64,000 nucleotides of DNA from Pseudeuparius sepicola. Lineage: Eukaryota > Arthropoda > Insecta > Coleoptera > Anthribidae. The stretch is from NCBI GenBank assembly GCA_963920635.1, contig OY987301.1, positions 53,512,560-53,576,559 on the forward strand, read 5' to 3'. Of this stretch, positions 46,301 through 58,102 are shown piece after piece (position 1 is the stretch's first letter; each line of letters opens with the position of its first letter). Made by a program: the position numbers and the translations under genes. The notes under the pieces are model-generated. The model saw only the letters and a list, made by a program, of their open reading frames with translations, did not search any database and was not told where the DNA came from.

Positions 46301-49300
46301 CGCATAGGAATTTTCTTTTCGGAGCATGTCAACATTTTTAAAATTGAGAAAGTGCGCTGGTCAGGCACTTAGAAATTTATAGAAAAATTTGGAGGCCGAT
46401 ATCGTGTTGTAGGACTCAATTTACGTCGCATAGTAATTTTTTTTTGGAGCATGTCAACGTTTTTGAAAATTAAAAAAGTGCGCTGGCCAGGCACTTAGAA
46501 ATTTTTTAGAAAAATTTTGAGGGCGGAATCGTGTTGTAGAACTCAATTTAAGTCGCATAGGAATTTTCTTTTCGGAGCATGTCAACATATTTGAAAATTG
46601 AAAAAATGCGCTGGCCAGGCACTTAGAAATTTTTTAGAAAAATTTTGAGGGCGGAATCGTTTTGTAGAACTCAATTTACGTCGCATAGGAATTTTCTTTT
46701 CGGAGCATGTCAATATTTTTGAAAATTGAAAAAGTGCGCTGGCTAGGCACTTAGAAATTTTATAAAAAAATTTGGAGGGCGGAATCGTGTTGTAGAACTC
46801 AATTTACGTCGCATAGGAATTTTCTTTTCGGAGTATGTCAACATTTTTGAAAATTAAAAAAGTGCGCTGGCATTAGAAATTTTTTAGAAAAATTTTGAGG
46901 GCGGAATCGTGTTGTAGAACTCAATTTAAGTCGCATAGGAATTTTCTTTTCGGAGCATGTCAACATTTTTGAAAATTGAAAAAGTGCGCTGGCCAGGCAC
47001 TTAGAAATTTATAGAAAAATTTGGAGGGCGGAATCGTGTTGTAGAACTCAAATTACGTCGCATAGGAATTTTTTATTCGGAGCATGTCAACATTTTTGAA
47101 AATTGAAAAAGTGCGCTGGCTAGGCACTTAGAAATTTTATAAAAAAAATTGGAGGGCGGAATCGTGTTGTAGAACTCAATTTACGTCGCATAGGAATTTT
47201 CTTTTCGGAGCATGTCAACATTTTTGAAAATTGAAAAAGTGCGCTGGCCAGGCACTTAGAAATTTTTTAGAAAAATTTGGAGGCCGATATTGTGTGTAGG
47301 ACTCAATTTACGTCGCATAGTAATTTTTTTTTTCGGAGCATGTCAACGTTTTTGAAAATTAAAAAAGTGCGCTGGCATTAGAAATTTTTTAGAAAAATTT
47401 TGAGGGCGGAATCGTGTTTTAGAACTCAATTTACGTCGCATAGCAATTTTCTTTTCGGAGCATGTCAACATTTTTGAAAATTGAAAAAGTGCGCTGGCCA
47501 GGCACTTAGAAATTTATAGAAAAATTTGGAGGGCGGAATCGTGTTGTAGAACTCAAATTACGTCGCATAGGAATTTTTTATTCGGAGCATGTCAACATTT
47601 TTGAAAATTGAAAAAGTGCGCTGGCCAGGCACTTAGAAATTTATAGAAAAATTTGGAGGGCGGAATCGTGTTGTAGAACTGAAATTACGTCGCATAGGAA
47701 TTTTTTATTCGGAGCATGCCAACATTTTTGAAAATTGAAAAAGTGCGCTGGCTAGGCACTTAGACATTTTATAAAAAAAATTGGAGGGCGGAATCGTGTT
47801 GTAGAACTCAATTTACGTCGCATAGGAATTTTCTTTTCGGAGCATGTCAACATTTTTGAAAATTGAAAAAGTGCGCTGGTCAGGCACTTAGAAATTTTTT
47901 AGAAAAATTTGGAGGCCGATATTGTGTGTAGGACTCAATTTACGTCGCATAGTAATTTTTTTTTTCGGAGCATGTCAACGTTTTTGAAAATTAAAAAAGT
48001 GCGCTGGCATTAGAAATTTTTTAGAAAAATTTTGAGGGCGGAATCGTGTTTTTTAGAACTCAATTTACGTCGCATAGCAATTTTCTTTTCGGAGCATGTC
48101 AACATTTTTGAAAATTGAGAAAGTGCGCTGGCCAGGCACTTAGAAATTTTTTAGAAAAATTTTGAGGGCGGAATCATGTTGTAGAACTCAATTTACGTCG
48201 CATAGGAATTTTCTTTTCGGAGCATGTCAACATTTTTGAAAATTGAAAAAGTGCGCTGGCTAGGTACATAGAAATTTTTTAGAAAAATTTTGAGGTCGGA
48301 ATCGTGTTGTAGAACTAAATTTACGTCGCATAGGAATTTTCTTTTCGGAGCATGTCAACATTTTTGAAAATTGAAAAAGTGCACTGGCCAGGCACTTAGA
48401 AATTTTTTAGAAAAATTTTGAGGGCGGAATCGTTTTGTAGAACTCAATTTACGTCGCATAGAAATTTTCTTTTCGGAGCATGTCAATATTTTTGAAAATT
48501 GAAAAAGTGCGCTGGCCAGGCACTTAGAAATTTTTTAGAAAAATTTTGAGGGCGGAATCGTGTTGTAGAACTAAATTTACGTCGCATAGGAATTTTCTTT
48601 TCGGAACATGTCAACATTTTTGAAAATTGAAAAAGTGCGCTGGCCAGGCACTTAGAAATTTTTTAGACAAATTTTGAGGGCGGAATCGTGTTGTAGAACT
48701 CAATTTAAGTCGCATAGGAATTTTCTTTTCGGAGCATGTCAACATTTTTAAAATTGAGAAAGTGCGCTGGTCAGGCACTTAGAAATTTATAGAAAAATTT
48801 GGAGGCCGATATCGTGTTGTAGGACTCAATTTACGTCGCATAGTAATTTTTTTTTGGAGCATGTCAACGTTTTTGAAAATTAAAAAAGTGCGCTGGCCAG
48901 GCACTTAGAAATTTTTTAGAAAAATTTTGAGGGCGGAATCGTGTTGTAGAACTCAATTTAAGTCGCATAGGAATTTTCTTTTCGGAGCATGTCAACATAT
49001 TTGAAAATTGAAAAAATGCGCTGGCCAGGCACTTAGAAATTTTTTAGAAAAATTTTGAGGGCGGAATCGTGTTGTAGAACTCAATTTAAGTCGCATAGGA
49101 ATTTTCTTTTCGGAGCATGTCAACATTTTTGAAAATTGAAAAAGTGCGCTGGCCAGGCACTTAGAAATTTATAGAAAAATTTGGAGGGCGGAATCGTGTT
49201 GTAGAACTCAAATTACGTCGCATAGGAATTTTTTATTCGGAGCATGTCAACATTTTTGAAAATTGAAAAAGTGCGCTGGCTAGGCACTTAGAAATTTTAT

Positions 49301-49690
49301 AAAAAAAATTGGAGGGCGGAATCGTGTTGTAGAACTCAATTTACGTCGCATAGGAATTTTCTTTTCGGAGCATGTCAACATTTTTGAAAATTGAAAAAGT
49401 GCGCTGGCCAGGCACTTAGAAATTTTTTAGAAAAATTTGGAGGCCGATATTGTGTGTAGGACTCAATTTACGTCGCATAGTAATTTTTTTTTCGGAGCAT
49501 GTCAACGTTTTTGAAAATTAAAAAAGTGCGCTGGCATTAGAAATTTTTTAGAAAAATTTTGAGGGCGGAATCGTGTTTTAGAACTCAATTTACGTCGCAT
49601 AGCAATTTTCTTTTCGGAGCATGTCAACATTTTTGAAAATTGAGAAAGTGCGCTGGCCAGGCACTTAGAAATTTATAGAAAAATTTGGAG
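43390..49690 (+). repeat. A2-subfamily block with 2.17 and 2.41 kb internal spacings
   Basis: GGAGGCCGATATCG lies at 44226, 46391 and 48801, and GTGCACTGG with ATCGTTTTGTAG at 43806, 45971 and 48381: spacings of 2,165 and 2,410 bp, about 17 and 19 monomers. The right part (from about 46.9 kb) is a diverged relative of the 15-monomer repeat, with the GCATGCCAAC marker at 47714 and a few extra monomers around 48.72-48.96 kb. Unique variants include GCTGGGATTAG (about 44703) and GTGTTTTTTAGAACTC (about 48050). No gene or unique DNA is present. Confidence 0.87.
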
Positions 49691-51250
49691 GGCGGAATCG
49701 TGTTGTACGGCGCACGCAATTTACGTAGGATAGGATTTTTTTCCGGAGCATAACAACATTTTTGAAAATCAAAAAATTGCGCTGGCAGGCACTTCGAAAT
49801 TTTTTAGAAGAATTTAGAGGCGGGAATCGTGTTGTGGGACTCAATTTACGTCGGATAGGAATTTTTTTTTCGGAGCATGTCCACATTTTTGAAAATTCAA
49901 AAAGTGCCCTTTCCAGGCACTTTGAGATTTTTTAGAAAAATTTGGATTCCGGAATCGTGTTGTAGGGCTCAATTTACGTCGCATAGGATTTTTTTTTCGG
50001 AGCATCACAACAATTTTGAAAATTTAAAAAGTGCGCTGGCCAGGCGCTTAGAAATTTTTTAGAAAAATTTTAAGGCCGGAATCGTGTTGTACGGCTCAAT
50101 TTACGTCGGATGGGAATTTTTTTTCGGAGCATGTCTACATTTTTGAAAATTCAAAAAGTGCTGTGGAGAGGCACTTGGAAATTTTTTAGAAAAAATTAGA
50201 GGCCGGAATCGTGTTGTAGGACTCAATTTACGTCGGATAGGATTTTTCTTTTCGGAGCATGGCAACATTTTTGAAAATTTAAATAGTGCGCTGGCCGGGC
50301 TCTTAGAGATTTTTTAGGAAAATTTGTATTCCGGAATCGTGTTGTGGGACTCAATTTAGGTCGGATAGGTATTTTTTTTTCGGATCATGTCAATATTTTT
50401 GAAAATTCAAAAAGTACTCTGGCCAGGCATTATGAAATTTTTTAGAAAAATTTGGAGGCCGGAATCGTGTTGTACGGCGCACGCAATTTACGTCGGATAG
50501 GATTTTTTTTTCGGAGCATGACAACACATTTGAAAATCTAAAAAGTGCGCTGGCAGGCACTTCGAAATTTTTTAGAAGGATTTAGAGGCGGGAATCGTGT
50601 TGTGGGACTCAATTTACGTCGGATAGGAATTTTTTTTTTCGGAGCATGTCCACATTTTTGAAAATTCAAAAAGTGCCCTGGCCAGGCACTTAGAAATTTT
50701 TTAGAAAAAATTAGAGGCCGGAATCGTGTGGTAGGGCTCAATTTTCGTCGGATAGGATTTTTTTTCGGAGCATGCCAACATTTTTGAAAATTTAAAAAGT
50801 ACCCTGGCCGGGCACTTAGAGATTTTTTAAGAAAATTTGGATTCCGGAATCGTGTTGTAGGACTCAATTTAGGTCGGATAGGTATTTTTTTTTTATCATG
50901 TCAATATTTTTGAATATTCAAAAAGTACTCTGGCCAGGCATTATGAAATTTTTTAGAAAAATTTGGAGGCCGGAATCGTGTTTTTTTTACCTCGGATAGG
51001 ATTTTTTTTCGGAGCATGGCAACATTTTTGAAAATTCAAAAAGTGCCCTGGCCAGGCACTTAGAAATTTTTTAGAAAAATTTGGAGGCCGGAATAGTGTT
51101 GTAGGATTCAATTTACGTCGGATAGGAATTTTTTTTTTGGAGCATGTCAACATTTTTGAAAATTCAAAAAGTGCGCTGGACAGGCACTTAGAAATTTTTT
51201 AGAAAAATTTTGAGGCCATAATCGTGTTGTAGGACTCAATTTACGTCGGA
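49690..51250 (+). repeat. B-subfamily block
   Basis: The opening matches 39.93 kb (GTAGGATAGG) at 9,754-bp offset and then includes the TGCTGTGGAGAGGC part missing there. At about 50690 GTGCCCTGGCCAGGCACTTAG joins directly to the GAAAAAATTAGAGG monomer, skipping the fused TTTTGAAAAGGCACTTAG monomer found in other copies. It ends with the GTGTTTTTTTTACCTCGG monomer and the B-to-A junction at about 51262. Confidence 0.87.
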
Positions 51251-53090
51251 TAGGAATTTTCTTTTTTTAGCATGTCAACATTTTTGAAAATTGAAAAAGT
51301 GCGCTGGCCAGGCACTTAGAAATTTTTTAGAAAAAATTTGGGGGCGGAATCATGTGGTAGAACTCAATTTAAGTCGCATAGGAATTTTCTTTTCGGAGCA
51401 TGTCAACATTTTAGAAAATTGAAAAAGTGCGCTGGCTAGGTACATAGAAATTTTTATAACAATTTTAAGGGCGGAATCGTGTGGTAGAACTCAATTTAAG
51501 TCGCATAGGAATTTTCTTTTCGGAGCATGTCAACATTTTTGAAAATTGAAAAAGTGCACTGGCCAGGCACTCAGAATTTTTTTAGAAAAATTTTGAGGGC
51601 GGAATCATGTTGTAGAACTCAATTTACGTCGCATAGGAATTTTCTTTTCGGAGCATGTCAATATTTTTGAAAATTGAAAAAGTGCGCTGGCCAGGCACTT
51701 AGAAATTTTTTAGAAAAATTTTGAGGGCGGAATCGTGTTGTAGAACTAAATTTACGTCGCATAGGAATTTTCTTTTCGGAACATGTCAACATTTTTGAAA
51801 ATTGAAAAAGTGCGCTGGCCAGGCACTTAGAAATTTTTTAGACAAATTTTGAAGGCGGAATCGTGTTGTAGAACTCAATTTAAGTCGCATAGGAATTTTC
51901 TTTTCGGAGCATGTCAACATTTTTGAAAATTGAGAAAGTGCGCTGGTCAGGCACTTAGAAATTTATAGAAAAATTTGGAGGCCGATATCGTGTTGTAGGA
52001 CTCAATTTACGTCGCATAGTAATTTTTTTTTGGAGCATGTCAACGTTTTTGAAAATTAAAAAAGTGCGCTGGCCAGGCACTTAGAAATTTTTTAGAAAAA
52101 TTTTGAGGGCGGAATCGTGTTGTAGAACTCAATTTAAGTCGCATAGGAATTTTCTTTTCGGAGCATGTCAACATTTTTGAAAATTGAAAAAATGCGCTGG
52201 CCAGGCACTTAGAAATTTTTTAGAAAAATTTTGAGGGCGGAATCGTTTTGTAGAACTCAATTTACGTCGCATAGGAATTTTCTTTTCGGAGCATGTCAAT
52301 ATTTTTGAAAATTGAAAAAGTGCGCTGGCCAGGCACTTAGAAATTTTTTAGAAAAATTTTGAGGGCGGAATCGTGTTGTAGAACTAAATTTACGTCGCAT
52401 AGGAATTTTCTTTTCGGAACATGTCAACATTTTTGAAAATTGAAAAAGTGCGCTGGCCAGGCACTTAGAAATTTTTTAGACAAATTTTGAGGGCGGAATC
52501 GTGTTGTAGAACTCGATTTACGTCGCATAGGAATTTTTTTTTCGGAGCATGTCAACGATTTTGAAAATTAAAGAAGTGCGCTGGCATTAGAAATTTTTTA
52601 GAAAAATTTTGATGGCGGAATCGTGTTGTAGAACTCAATTTAAGTCGCATAGGAATTTTCTTTTCGGAGCATGTCAAGATTTTTGAAAATTGAAAAAGTG
52701 CGCTGGCCAGGCACTTAGAAATTTATAGAACAATTTGGAGGGCGGAATCGTGTTGTAGAACTCAAATTACGTCGCATAGGAATTTTTTATTCGGAGCATG
52801 TCAACATTTTTGAAAATTGAAAAAGTGCGCTGGCTAGGGACTTAGAAATTTTATAAAAAAATTTGGAGGGCGGAATCGTGTTGTAGAACTCAATTTACGT
52901 CGCATAGGAATTTTCTTTTCGGAGCATGTCAACATTTTTGAAAATTGAAAAAGTGCGCTGGCTTAGGCACTTGGAAATTTTATAGAAAAATTTGGATGGC
53001 GGAATCGTGTTATAGAACTCAATTTAAGTCGCATAGGAATTTTCTTTTCGGAGCATGTCAACATTTTTGAAAATTGAATAAGTGCGCTGG
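51250..53090 (+). repeat. A2-subfamily block
   Basis: A2 monomers with the usual lead-in (GGTACATAG, ATAACAATTTTAAGG), then an ACTCGATTTACG variant (52512), CAACGATTTTGAAAATTAAAG, CAAGATTTTTG, and ATAGAACAATTTGG. The stretch 52374-53379 recurs at 62615-63620 (10,241-bp offset), and 52.28-53.0 kb recurs in shortened form at 53.42-54.0 kb. Confidence 0.86.
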
Positions 53091-54045
53091 CCAGGCACAT
53101 TATGAAATTTTTTAGAAAAATTTGGAGGCCGGAATCGTGTTGTACGGAGCACGCAATTTACGTCGGATAGGATTTTTTTCCGGAGCATAACAACATTTTT
53201 GAAAATCTAAAAATTGCGTTGGCAGGCACTTCGAAATTTTTTAGAAGAATTTAGAGGCGGGAATCGTGTTGTGGGACTCAATTCACGTCGGATAGGAATT
53301 TTTTTTCGGAGCATGTCCACATTTTTGATAATTCAAAAAGTGCCCTGGCCAGGCACTTTGAGATTTTTTAGAAAAATTTTGAGGGCGGAATCGTTTTGTA
53401 GAACTCAATTTACGTCGCATAGGAATTTTCTTTTCGGAGCATGTCAATATTTTTGAAAATTGAAAAAGTGCGCTGGCCAGGCACTTAGAAATTTTTTAGA
53501 AAAATTTTGAGGGCGGAATCGTGTTGTAGAACTAAATTTACGTCGCATAGGAATTTTCTTTTCGGAACATGTCAACATTTTTGAAAATTGAAAAAGTGCG
53601 CTGGCCAGGCACTTAATTTTGAGGGCGGAATCGTGTTGTAGAACTCGATTTACGTCGCATAGGAATTTGTTTTTCGGAGCATGTCAACGATTTTGAAAAT
53701 TAAAGAAGTGCGCTGGCATTAGAAATTTTTTAGAAAAATTTTGATGGCGGAATCGTGTTGTAGAACTCAATTTAAGTCGCATAGGAATTTTCTTTTCGGA
53801 GCATGTCAAGATTTTTGAAAATTGAAAAAGTGCGCTGGCCAGGCACTTAGAAATTTATAGAACAATTTGGAGGGCGGAATCGTGTTGTAGAACTCAAATT
53901 ACGTCGCATAGGAATTTTTTATTCGGAGCATGTCAACATTTTTGAAAATTGAAAAAGTGCGCTGGCTAGGGACTTAGAAATTTTATAAAAAAATTTGGAG
54001 GGCGGAATCGTGTTGTACGGCTCAATTTACGTCGGATGGGAATTT
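53090..54045 (+). repeat. Brief B insert plus re-duplicated A2 monomers
   Basis: Two B-like monomers (53.09-53.37 kb, with CGGAGCACGC for CGGCGCACGC at about 53145) are followed by a second copy of the 52.28-53.0 kb A2 series, offset 1,148 then 1,132 bp. The 16-bp change in offset is a deletion at 53615 that joins GGCACTTA to ATTTTGAGGG. At about 54.01 kb sequence switches to B through GTTGTACGGCTC. Confidence 0.84.
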
Positions 54046-57000
54046 TTTTTCGGAGCATTTCAACATTTTTGAAAATTTAAAAAGTGCGCTGGCCAGGCAC
54101 TTAGAAATTTTTTAGAAAAATTTTAAGGCCGGAATCGTGTTGTACGGCTCAATTTACGTCGGATGGGAATTTTTTTTCGGAGCATGTCTACATTTTTGAA
54201 AATTCAAAAAGTGATGTGGAGAGGCACTTGGAAATTTTTTAGAAAAAATTAGAGGCCGGAATCGTGTTGTAGGACTCAATGTACGTCGGATAGGATTTTT
54301 CTTTTCGGAGCATGGCAACATTTTTGAAAATTTAAAAAGTGCGCTGGCCGGGCTCTTAGAGATTTTTTAGGAAAATTTGGATTCCGGAATCGTGTTGTAG
54401 GACTCAATTTAGGTCGGATAGATATATTTTTTTCAGATCATGTCAATATTTTTGAAAATTCAAAAAGTACTCTGGCCAGGCATTATGAAATTTTTTAGAA
54501 AAATTTGGAGGCCGGAATCGTGTTTTTTTTACCTCGGATAGGATTTTTTTTCGGAGCATGGCAACATTTTTGAAAATTCAAAAAGTGCCCTGGCCAGGCA
54601 CTTAGAAATTTTTTAGAAAAATTTGGAGGCCGGAATAGTGTTGTAGGATTCAATTTACGTCGGATAGGAATTTTTTTTTTGGAGCATGTCAACATTTTTG
54701 AAAATTCAAAAAGTGCGCTGGACAGGCACTTAGAATTTTTTTAGAAAAATTTTGAGGCCATAATCGTGTTGTAGGACTCAATTTACGTCGGATAGGAATT
54801 TTCTTTTTTTAGCATGTCAACATTTTTGAAAATTGAAAAAGTGCGCTGGCCAGGCACTTAGAAATTTTTTAGAAAAAATTTGGGGGCGGAATCGTGTGGT
54901 AGAACTCAATTTAAGTCGCATAGGAATTTTCTTTTCGGAGCATGTCAACATTTTAGAAAATTGAAAATGTGCGCTGGCTAGGTACATAGAAATTTTTATA
55001 ACAATTTTAAGGGCGGAATCGTGTGGTAGAACTCAATTTAAGTCGCATAGGAATTTTCTTTTCGGAGCATGTCAACATTTTTGAAAATTGAAAAAATGCA
55101 CTGGCCAGGCACTCAGAATTTTTTTAGAAAAATTTTGAGGGCGGAATCATGTTGTAGAACTCAATTTACGTCGCATAGGAATTTTCTTTTCGGAGCATGT
55201 CAACATTTTTGAAAATTGAAAAAGTGCGCTGGCTAGGTACATAGAAATTTTTTAGAAAAAATTTGAGGTCGGAATCGTGTTGTAGAACTAAATTTACGTC
55301 GCATAGGAATTTTCTTTTCGGAGCATGTCAACATTTTTGAAAATTGAAAAAGTGCACTGGCCAGGCACTCAGAAATTTTTTAGAAAAATTTTGAGGGCGG
55401 AATCGTTTTGTAGAACTCAATTTACGTCGCATAGAAATTTTCTTTTCGGAGCATGTCAATATTTTTGAAAATTGAAAAAGTGCGCTGGCCAGGCACTTAG
55501 AAATTTTTTAGAAAAATTTTGAGGGCGGAATCGTGTTGTAGAACTAAATTTACGTCGCATAGGAATTTTCTTTTCGGAACATGTCAACATTTTTGAAAAT
55601 TGAAAAAGTGCGCTGGCCAGGCACTTAGAAATTTTTTAGACAAAGTTTGAGGGCGGAATCGTGTTGTAGAACTCAATTTAAGTCGCATAGGAATTTTCTT
55701 TTCGGAGCATGTCAACATTTTTAAAATTGAGAAAGTGCGCTGGTCAGGCACTTAGAAATTTATAGAAAAATTTGGAGGCCGATATCGTGTTGTAGGACTC
55801 AATTTACGTCGCATAGTAATTTTTTTTGGAGCATGTCAACGTTTTTGAAAATTAAAAAAGTGCGCTGGCCAGGCACTTAGAAATTTTTTAGAAAAATTTT
55901 GAGGGCGGAATCGTGTTGTAGAACTCAATTTAAGTCGCATAGGAATTTTCTTTTCGGAGCATGTCAACATATTTGAAAATTGAAAAAATGCGTTGGCCAG
56001 GCACTTAGAAATTTTTTAGAAAAATTTTGAGGGCGGAATCGTTTTGTAGAACTCAATTTACGTCGCATAGGAATTTTCTTTTCGGAGCATGTCAATATTT
56101 TTGAAAATTGAAAAAGTGCGCTGGCTAGGCACTTAGAAATTTTATAAAAAAATTTGGAGGGCGGAATCGTGTTGTAGAATTCAATTTACGTCGCATAGGA
56201 ATTTTCATTTCGGAGCATGTCAACATTTTTGAAAATTAAAAAAGTGCGCTGGCATTAGAAATTTTTTAGAAAAATTTTGAGGGCGGAATCGTGTTGTAGA
56301 ACTCAATTTAAGTCGCATAGGAATTTTCTTTTCGGAGCATGTCAATATTTTTGAAAATTGAAAAAGTGCGCTGGCTAGGCACTTAGAAATTTTATAAAAA
56401 AATTTGGAGGGCGGAATCGTGTTGTAGAACTCAATTTACGTCGCATAGGAATTTTCTTTTCGGAGCATGTCAACATTTTTGAAAATTAAAAAAGTGCGCT
56501 GGCATTAGAAATTTTTTAGAAAAATTTGGAGGCCGGAATCGGGTTGTACGGCGCACGCAATTTACGTCGGATAGGATTTTTTTCCGGAGCATAACAACAT
56601 TTTTGAAAATCTAAAAATTGCGCTGGCAGGCACTTCGAAATTTTTTAGAAGAATTTAGAGGCGGGAATCGTGTTGTGGGACTCAATTTACGTCGGATAGG
56701 AATTTTTTTTTCGGAGCATGTCCACATTTTTGAAAATTCAAAAAGTGCCCTTTCCAGGCACTTTGAGATTTTTTAGAAAAATTTGGATTCCGGAATCGTT
56801 TTGTAGGGCTCAATTTACGTCGCATAGGATTTTTTTTTCGGAGCATCACAACAATTTTGAAAATTTAAAAAGTGCGCTGGCCAGGCGCTTAGAAATTTTT
56901 TAGAAAAATTTTAAGGCCGGAATCGTGTTGTACGGCTCAATTTACGTCGGATGGGAATTTTTTTTCGGAGCATGTCTACATTTTTGAAAATTCAAAAAGT

Positions 57001-57590
57001 GCTGTGGAGAGGCACTTGGAAATTTTTTAGAAAAAATTAGAGGCCGGAATCGTGTTGTAGCAATTTACGTCGGATAGGATTTTTCTTTTCGGAGCATGGC
57101 AACATTTTTGAAAATTTAAATAGTGCGCTGGCCGGGCTCTTAGAGATTTTTTAGGAAAATTTGTATTCCGGAATCGTGTTGTGGGACTCAATTTAGGTCG
57201 GATAGGTATTTTTTTTTCGGATCATGTCAATATTTTTGAAAATTCAAAAAGTACTCTGGCCAGGCATTATGAAATTTTTTAGAAAAATTTGGAGGCCGGA
57301 ATCGTGTTGTACGGCGCACGCAATTTACGTCGGATAGGATTTTTTTTCCGGAGCATGACAACACATTTGAAAATCTAAAAAGTGCGCTGGCAGGCACTTC
57401 GAAATTTTTTAGAAGGATTTAGAGGCGGGAATCGTGTTGTGGGACTCAATTTACGTCGGATAGGAATTTTTTTTTTCGGAGCATGTCCACATTTTTGAAA
57501 ATTCAAAAAGTGCCCTGGCCAGGCACTTTGAGATTTTTTAGAAAAATTTGGATTCCGGAATCGTGTTGTAGGGCTCAATTTACGTCGCGT
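54045..57590 (+). repeat. 4,057-bp-spaced composite duplication, copy 1
   Basis: About 3.5 kb, consisting of B (to 54.80 kb), A2 (to 56.52 kb) and B (to 57.59 kb), recurs 4,057 bp downstream. Private shared marks are CGGAGCATTTCAAC, AGTGATGTGGAGAGG, AGATATATTTTTTTCAGATC, GACAAAGTTTGAGG, TTTTCATTTCGG, AATCGGGTTGTACGGCG and ATCGTTTTGTAGGG. A 4-base loss at about 57060 (GTTGTAGCAATTTACG) belongs only to this copy. Confidence 0.9.
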
Positions 57591-58102
57591 AGGAATTTGG
57601 ATTCCGGAATCGTGTTGTAGGATAGGTATTTTTTTTTGGATCATTTCAATATTTTTGAAAATTCAAAAAGTACTCTGGCCAGGCATTATGAAATTTTTTA
57701 GAAAAATTTGGAGGCCGGAATCGTCTTGTACAGCTCAATTTACCTCGGATAGGATTTTTTTTTTGGGAGCATGGCAACATTTTTGAAAATCTAAAAAGTG
57801 CGCTGGCCAGGCACTTAGAAATTTTTTAGAAGAATTTGGAGTCCGAAATCGTGTTGTCAGGAACACATTTTTGAAAATTAAAAAAGTGCCCTGGCCAGGC
57901 ACTTAGAAATTTTTTAGAAAAATTTGGAGGCCGGAATAGTGTTGTAGGATTCAATTTACGTCGGATAGGAATTTTTTTTTTCGGAGCATGTCCACATTTT
58001 TGAAAATTCAAAAAGTGCGCTGGACAGGCACTTAGAAATTTTTTAGAAAAAATTAGAGGCAGGAATCGGGTTGTAGGGCTCAATTTACGTCGGATAGGAT
58101 TT
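57590..58102 (+). repeat. Rearranged B monomers between the two 3.5 kb copies
   Basis: This 0.5 kb stretch carries three scars. GCGTAGGAATTTGGATTCC (57587-57605) splices a monomer end into the middle of another B monomer. GTTGTAGGATAGGTATT lacks the ACTCAATTTAGGTC box. GTGTTGTCAGGAACACATTTT (57851 on) joins two monomers across a large deletion. The same scars recur at about 63658 and 63922 (offset 6,071). Confidence 0.85.
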
